Shown here: positions 18,642 through 24,708 of the stretch, in pieces
Layout of the letters: each line of letters starts with the position of its first letter
Position numbering within the stretch: position 1 is the first letter of the stretch
The notes under the pieces: model-generated
The model's input: only the letters and a program-made list of their open reading frames with translations
Databases searched by the model: none
What the model was told of the DNA's origin: nothing
Source of the DNA: Nemertoderma westbladi
Taxonomy: Eukaryota > Xenacoelomorpha > Nemertodermatida > Nemertodermatidae
NCBI GenBank assembly: GCA_032718475.1
Contig: JAUCBJ010004519.1
Location: forward strand, 1-24,708
Length of the DNA stretch: 24,708 nucleotides
Reading direction: 5' to 3'
Made by a program: the position numbers and the translations under genes

Positions 18642-20116
18642 ATACTACTACTACAATCGGCATGCTGCATTACAGCTGCATTATATATATAGACCCTATT
18701 ACTGCATTAAGAATGCTGTGCCGGCTTGTTGACAAAAGCAGTAGGGAACATACCCTTAAATAAGCTCCAAAAGTGGGTTCTTATTTAAGGAAAATGGCTC
18801 TTATTTAGGGGTTTTTGGGCCTTTTTTGGATATTTTTTCGATATAATATGCTATAACTTGTTTCAGGAAAAAATACCGCATAATTTTATTTCACAATGTA
18901 AAAGTTGGGTCTTTCTTGAACATAAAGCAAAAAACCAGAAAACATTTCACCGTCCGGTTTGTTTTCTACAAGCGTTTTAAAATTGCATCAAAAATACGAC
19001 TAGTTCCTAAATAAGGGGGATTTTTTAAATTTACCTTATTTAAGATATCGAAATCGAAAATAAATACCAAACAAAAGTCCCTAAATAAGACCTGGGTTTC
19101 TTATTTAGGAATACAAAATAAAATAAATATTCCTTATTCCTTACAGTATAGTTACACTTCTTTCATAATTATTTGATTTATGTCAGTCTGTATATTGCTA
19201 ATTGTTGGGTTAAGGATAAGGACAATGGTTGCACTGCACTCTATAAATCCTCTATAGAATATCGTATCATAATGAAGTTGCTAGCACTGGCATTCTTACC
19301 TCACACGGTAGCATAGAATAGCCCATTGATATTCAAAAGAATAGCCCATCACCCATCTGAGCATGGATGCATGCAGATTTTGGAATGAAATTGTATACCT
19401 AAAGATGAAACCCATGTCAAAAAGTTCTTATTTAAGGACTTTTAGTATGTATGTGTACAATTTCGATGTCTTAAATAAGGTAAATTTAAAAAATCCCTCT
19501 TATTTAGGAACTGGTCGTATTTTTGATGCAATTTTAAAACGCTTGTAGAAAACAAACCGGACGGTGAAATGTTTTCTGGTTTTTTGCATTATGTTCAAGA
19601 AAGCCCCAACTTTTATATTGTGAAATAATATTATGCGGTATTTTTACCTGAAACAAGTTATTGCATATTATGTCGAAAAAATATCCAAAAAAGGCCCAAA
19701 AACCCCTAAATAAGAGCCATTTTCCTTAAATAAGAACCCACTTTTGGAGCTTATTTAAGGGTATGTTCCCTACTGAAAAGTGCGCCTCCACAACTCCCTT
19801 ACACTCTTACAGCCTTATCACCCATGACATTTGCTAGATCATCCGCATTTTCAAGGCCAGTGTCCTTTAAGACAGTAAGAAAGATGCGTCTCAAGAAAGT
19901 CATGGGCTGTCCACTATGCTTATTCACTCCATGAGGTGCACTGGCTGGTCCTCATGGCTTAAAAGCGATGTCCTGCAAAGCGGAGGCGGCTTTGTTCTAG
20001 TGTCAAGCTTGGGGGAACCAATGACTGAATAAGACACCTCCAACCAGCCAACCCCAATGTTATATAGTGTCTGGTTGGAGATGCAGAGATGTGCTGTGTA
20101 TATTGCACTTGACACA
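18642..20116 (-). mobile_element. LINE A copy 3, split by transposon 3
   Basis: Minus strand. The 3' end with its (TAG)n tail lies at 18642-18738; the rest resumes at 19781 and runs to about 20116, where homology to copy 1 stops near TGTGTCAAGT. Relative to copies 1 and 2 it has small insertions (near 19798-19816 and 19872-19882) and a ~20-bp deletion near 19935, so it is a dead copy. No clear target duplication of its own was found. It still shows the TAA after the HS codons as in copy 2. Confidence 0.88.
18739..19775. mobile_element. CAGT-ended transposon 3 (1,037 bp, 315-bp TIRs, TSD AAAAG)
   Basis: Starts CAGTAGGGAACATACCCTTA and ends with the inverse. The arms are 315 bp each (18739-19053 and 19461-19775) and nearly identical, which points to a recent insertion. 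AAAAG flanks both sides (18734-18738, 19776-19780); the two other LINE A copies show the uninterrupted site (GACAAAATTGC type), so the insertion is supported by empty sites. CTTATTTAAG or the near variant CTTATTTAGG occurs about 13 times in both orientations, in the arms and core. The ~400-bp core has no transposase, so it is non-autonomous. Confidence 0.95.
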
Positions 20117-20944
20117 GTCTGACAGTGAACCTAATCAAAACAATTAGTCAATAAACATTAACTCAATTACATAATAGGTTACAGTTTTCAGTAGTCTTAT
20201 TTTTGCCATACGAAAATACCACAGGTATGGGTATGAATGAACTATACAGCTATGACTCAACTACCGCTACTGCGACTGCGGTATACACCACCAAGGCCAA
20301 TGAAGGCAGTGAGGCTACCGCAAAGCCATACCACTACCGCAAAAAGTAACTACTGATGTCTGACTGTACGTGTGCGATCCCTGCTTATAATACTTATAAT
20401 AATTAATTTGATCATTAAAATGATGTTGCATTGTAATTATATAATATATATGTCAGTATGTACTGATACGGGATGCAGTTTTGATTTAAATACCGATATA
20501 CAGTATGGCAGCATGGGTACACTTGGAGTTGTACTAAAGTCCAATATTGGACTTTGGAGTCCAAAATTGGACTTGAAGTCTAAAATTGGACTTGAAGTCC
20601 AATTTTTGACTTCTCACCGACTGTCAGTACCTAGTCCACTACTCCACTAGTCCTTGCATAGGGCATTTACTGATTTAGGGTGCACCACTCAGCCACTAAT
20701 AAAGTAGTACTGTAGTACTGTAGTAGGCTACCGGCAGACCGGTACTGCACACACTGTTGATCTGGCTGACTGCTACCGGTCAGCCGGTACATGAACATGC
20801 CTAACTGGCTTAGTCATGTTCCTGCAGTCAGCTACATACAGTACGAATGAGTATGACATGACAATAAGTCAAAAAATGGGAAAATCTTTCTGACCTGCGC
20901 TTACCGCTTAGGTCTGAGCGTAGTTCGACATAATGGGTTATTAT

Positions 20945-22889
20945 CAAGGCGTACTATATACAAGGCCATGCCGTCGAGTTAACTGGAGGCGGACTTTTTT
21001 TTTACAACAATTTGATATTTTGATATGGCGAGAGTTCTATAAATTTTCATTTGCTGAAATTTTGTCAATGGACGTAAGTAATTGAAGCATCCTCGTTAGG
21101 TAAGATACAAAATTTTATGGTAGCTAGTGTTTTTAGGTAGGTTTAGCTAGTAAATTCGACACAAAATTATGTTCTAGAACAAATATTTTTTGTTCTAGAA
21201 CATTTTTTAGAAAAAAATCGGGATTCTATTTAAAACGCATGGGATCGTTCTAAAACGTGTTTAAAATTAATAAAAAAATTGTGAAAAAAATAATGTGAAG
21301 AAATTGTTTTTCATTGATTTTGAACACGTTTTGGAACGATTCCATGTAGTACAGGCTCCATCCAGCCTATGACCGCGTAGGAATTTTATATATGAATCGG
21401 CTACCCTACATAGATGTTTAGTGCAGACTTGGGACATTTAAAAAAATTTGTGTAGACTTCACCAAATGGTTGAGCTCGTTTTTAGGGGGTCTTAAACATA
21501 TAGCAATGGAGAAAATTACCATAGCAACAGCTCTTATACAGTAGTAGACATGACGATTTAAAATTTAGAGCAAATTAATATTTTGGATATGAAGAATTTA
21601 ATGGCATATTTCGTTTTTTTGAAAATACCATAGCAACCAGGCGAAAACGACCTTCAAAGATAGCCATATTGACAATGTCCATAGCAACGGGCTTTGTAAT
21701 GCGTATTCAGTGGTTATGTGCACTGAACACTATGTCGGAATTGAGATTCTTGTCACAATTTTATTCGATAGTTAAAAATGTTATACTGTAATTGTGATTA
21801 ATTTACATAGTGTAAACGGCTAACAGATACTAAAAACACTTTATTAACAATTCTGACGCGTTGCCATGGCATCTAGAAAGTAAAACATATTGCATATTTT
21901 TCCTTATACTCGATATAGTGGGGGTAGAGGTTGATTTAAAAACGCTGCGGCTAATATGTAGCTTGTTTTTAGTCAAGGTTACTCATTGTCATGGCAACTA
22001 GAAATTGAAAAAGAATGCATATTGTTCCTTATACTTGATATAATAGTGGTAGGCTCTGATTCCATCATGATACGACCACTGAATACGCATTACAAAGCCC
22101 GTTGCTATGGACATTGTCAATATTTCTATCTTTGAAGGTCGTTTTCACCTGGTTGCTATGGTATTTTCAAAAAACTAAATATGCTATTAAATTATATATT
22201 TTAATATTATATATATTATTATATATATAACCAAAATATTAATCTGCTGTAAATTTTAAATCGTCATATCTACGATAAGAGCTGTTGCTGTGGTAATTTT
22301 CTCTATTGCTATGTTTAAACCCCCTAAAAAACGAGCGCAACCATTTGGTGAAGTCTACCCAAAATTTTTTAAACGTCCCAAGTCTGCACTAAACACCTAT
22401 GTAGGGTAGCCGAGTCATATATAAAATTCCTACGGGGTCATAGGCTGGAGCCTGTACTAATGCTTTTTAAATAGAATCCCGATTTTTTTCTAAAAAATGT
22501 TCTACAGTAGAACAAAAAATATTTGTTCTAGAACATAATTTTTTTTAAAAATGATTACCACCCTACATGACCTACATTTTCTCTACAAATAGTAACAAGA
22601 ACTACTGTTACTACAAAAATTTAGAGAGGGAAGTAGACTGTCGGAACCAGTGTCGAAATTACAGTACTAGCTAAACCTACTTAAAACACTAGCTACCATA
22701 AAATGTTGTACTGTATCTTACTTAAACGAAGAGGCTTCAAGTACGCCCATTGATCAAATTGCAGCAAATGAAAATTGATAGAACTCTCCCCATATCAAAA
22801 TATCAAATTGTTGTATAAAAATATTGCCCCCAGTCACCGCCCCCAGTTAACTCGATGGCAAGGCCTTGAGTATACTGTAGTACGCCTTG
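20945..22889. mobile_element. Large foldback element (1,945 bp, 8-bp TSD GTTATTAT)
   Basis: Starts CAAGGCGTACTA and ends with the inverse, flanked by GTTATTAT at 20937-20944 and 22890-22897. The left arm (20945-21714) and right arm (22075-22889) match for almost their whole length; the right arm is longer partly through a TA-rich insertion at 22192-22230. The 360-bp loop holds a direct repeat (about 21860-21935 and 21985-22055) sharing CATGGCA, CTAGAAA and TCCTTATACT. There is no ORF. Long arms plus 8-bp duplications fit several superfamilies (hAT, P, Mutator-like), and none is claimed. Confidence 0.92.
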
Positions 22890-22897
22890 GTTATTAT

Positions 22898-23204
22898 ACC
22901 GTACAGTATAACACCAGTTTCAGAGTTTGAAAATTATACGCGTAGGGTGTTGCGCCCCCAAATTGAACCTCACCTGCACGCTATTTTAGATAATGCCATT
23001 TGTCTCCGGATTATGCCTTCGGGTCGCCTCCGGCCTCGTCCGACTGATGGCTTTGCTTTAGCTATTACTTCATTCATACTGTATATGTTACCGTTAGAGC
23101 CCTTTTTATGTAAAGGACCTTATTCAATTTTGTGAAATATCGTGCTGCTCAAAGACAGACTGCTGTAGGTACATCTTACGTTTTGTCTACTAGGGCAATT
23201 CCAT
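22898..23204. other. Intergenic, no gene recognised
   Basis: A frame lacking a proper ATG crosses 22887-23135, with no recognised homology. Nothing else seen. Confidence 0.45.
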
Positions 23205-24693
23205 CGTTACGGACTCACATTCGTACGCAATTTTCGAAATTAACTGACATATTTAATTAACAACTTTACAATATAAATAACAATTACCTATGGTGGCTGA
23301 TGGATTAATGGTACATCTTTACTTTGAGTTATAAAAAAGAGTTGTATCTCATTTCATTCATCTGGATATTGTAAATATAGTGCCCGTTACGGACTCACAT
23401 ACAAATGGACAAAGAAAAATTACTCCATTTTATTTTGACAAATTCTGAAATGTTTTAACGCCATACGTTGTAACTTTCACAATGCGAGGTAGATACATCC
23501 AATTTTGTAAATTTGTAAGTTAATAGCAGAAACATATGGTGGCAAACATCATTTATAGGGAAATTGTTCGTTACGGACTCACAGAAAAAAATTTTACGGA
23601 CTCACACTTGAAATCGTTATGCACTCGTTATATTGTTTAGAAAAAAAGAGCAACGACCAATGAATGTTTATGGTGTTTATTCAATAAATATCTTTATTAC
23701 TTATATACCTTTCACAATGTACCTTAAGAATCACTATCTTTAGCAGTGTTCATGAAGTTATAAAGGTACATCATATCTATGAGATTGAGTAGGCATATTT
23801 GGTGTGTGTATAGTAGTGTATATTTAATATCCTATAAGTTCATATGACCATAATTTGTTAAAATGACCAATTTCTAGTTCTTTAAAAACATAAATACCAC
23901 GTTCACGGAAAAATTTTTATACTGGAAAATAAATTTTGAACAGTATTTTGTTGTATTTATGACTTAACTATCACTGTAGGACTACTTAAGTTATTCCACC
24001 TTGGTGTAGTTGGTTAAATCGGTGGCATTGAAATCACATCCCTCCTTGGGTCGTGGGTTCGATCCAAGGCGTCCTTTAATACTTTAATATCCTTTATCAT
24101 TTTATATCCTTTAATAGGGCTAGGGTAGTTTTCGTTTCGGCACAAATAAATACTTTAAAGACAATAAAGAGACTTATTAGCAAGGGCGCCTCTCTTCCTT
24201 CCGTAAATGGTAGCTAAATGAGTACTGGAGTTTCCTCTGGGGAATATAGGAGGGGACCGCACTGGTAAATAATTATTGAGTCTTTGTGCGTAATCCCTGG
24301 CCTAACGGACGATTTTTTTGTATCACAATCTATCATTCGCTCACTCGTTCCATGAAATCTTGGCAAACTTCGAGGGTATCATACTATACCATCTTGGTCA
24401 GTAATTTCTATCATCCGTGATGATATATGCCGTTTGGCCCTTTCAGCACCAGAAATGTGAGTATTAGACGTAAGAGACAGGAGTAAAGGATTAAACGGGC
24501 GCTATGAAGAATGTCGTACAGTAGTATGATGTATGAATGAATACGTTCGAATGTACTGTCGATGGACAATTGTCAGACTAAAAGGAGCTGAATACTTTCA
24601 GTTTACATAGTGAATATTGTATAAAAAGCAGAATGATTATACCTAACCTACCGCATGGTGAGTCCGTAACGAACAACGTGTGAGTCCGTAACG
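23205..24693. repeat. Six copies of CGTTACGGACTCACA, four plus and two inverted
   Basis: Copies at 23205-23219, 23385-23399, 23569-23583 and 23593-23606 (lacking the CG) on the plus strand, and inverted at 24657-24671 (one mismatch) and 24679-24693. The first three are spaced 180 and 184 bp, with weak similarity between the intervals (GGTACATC, TATGGTGGC), suggesting decayed ~180-bp units. The opposite orientation at the far end suggests the two ends of one element, possibly running past the window edge. SINE copy 2 sits in the middle. Confidence 0.75.
23994..24240 (+). mobile_element. tRNA-derived SINE, copy 2
   Basis: The head TTCCACCTTGGTGTAGTTGG carries an A-box-like TGGTGTAGTTGGTTA (24003-24017) and a B-box GGTTCGATCC (24056-24065); CTTGG at the start pairs with CCAAG after the B box. 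An AT-rich spacer with repeated ATCCTTTA follows, then the body words TAGTTTTCGTTTCGGCAC (24126-24143) and TAGCTAAATGAGTACTGGAG (24211-24230), both shared with SINE copy 1. The 3' end is uncertain. It is unlikely to be a working tRNA gene because the acceptor stem is imperfect and it continues into the SINE body. Confidence 0.82.
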
Positions 24694-24708
24694 CTGTTCT
24701 TAAACGTT

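Larger units (their letters stand above)
17645..20623. mobile_element. CAGT-ended transposon 2 (2,979 bp, 5-bp TSD TCAGT)
   Basis: Begins CAGTCGGTGAGAAGTCAAAA and ends with the inverse, flanked by TCAGT at 17640-17644 and 20624-20628. Both ends carry the palindrome AGTCCAAAATTGGACTT and variants (about four at 17657-17735, one near 17898-17914, four at 20538-20608). The interior has a frame from ATG 18265 to 18477 with no recognised homology, a cassette copy, and LINE A copy 3 which itself carries transposon 3. No transposase was recognised. Confidence 0.87.

Noticed and set aside
22887-23135. 82-residue frame after the large foldback
   Set aside because: It begins at TTG, not ATG, and no homology or splice context is recognisable.
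23994-24073. Functional tRNA gene
   Set aside because: The A and B boxes are good, but the acceptor stem is imperfect and the sequence continues into a body shared with another copy, so it is a SINE head.

Overview
This is a eukaryotic, almost certainly metazoan, window, probably from a marine invertebrate. The animal call rests on a complete FAF1-type ubiquitin/p97 adaptor and on CR1/jockey-type and endonuclease-RT-type non-LTR retrotransposon remains. The finer placement is inference from general look (AT-rich, many palindromic words such as TAGGCCTA and CAGTACTG). There is one confident host gene; most of the rest is transposable-element debris, much of it nested.

Layout. 140-820: foldback element with an 8-bp target duplication. 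1412-1905: 43-bp minisatellite. 1939-2980: 5'-truncated, frameshifted LINE (LINE A copy 1). 2984-5944: sparse, with a 14-bp triplicate, a possible single exon at 4603-4804 and the 3' flank of FAF1. 5945-7906 (minus): intronless full-length FAF1-like gene. 9020-9730: inverted repeats around copies of a ~60-bp cassette. 9940-13463: a tRNA-derived SINE (minus) split by a 2,390-bp CAGT-ended transposon, with a hAT-type element 12 bp beyond its left duplication. 13675-16860: region bounded by inverted repeats and GGCGCAG iterons, holding a broken CR1/jockey-type LINE into which LINE A copy 2 jumped. 17029-17518: MITE with alternating 13-bp words. 17645-20623: second CAGT-ended element, containing LINE A copy 3, itself containing a third CAGT-ended element (18739-19775). 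20945-22889: foldback with arms of about 770-815 bp. 23205-24693: array of the 15-mer CGTTACGGACTCACA with a second SINE copy inside.

The best candidates for something undescribed are two. First, three transposons have CAGT termini, exact 5-bp target duplications and family-specific palindromic iterons near their ends; two of the insertions are supported by recognisable empty sites. Second, a ~60-bp cassette (GGAGCAGGTTACAG ... AACCAAAACAATAAACGA) recurs at five places, each time inside an inverted repeat whose arms are unrelated to the others. No transposase was recognised, so all DNA elements look non-autonomous. All boundaries were read by eye; no alignment or database search was run.
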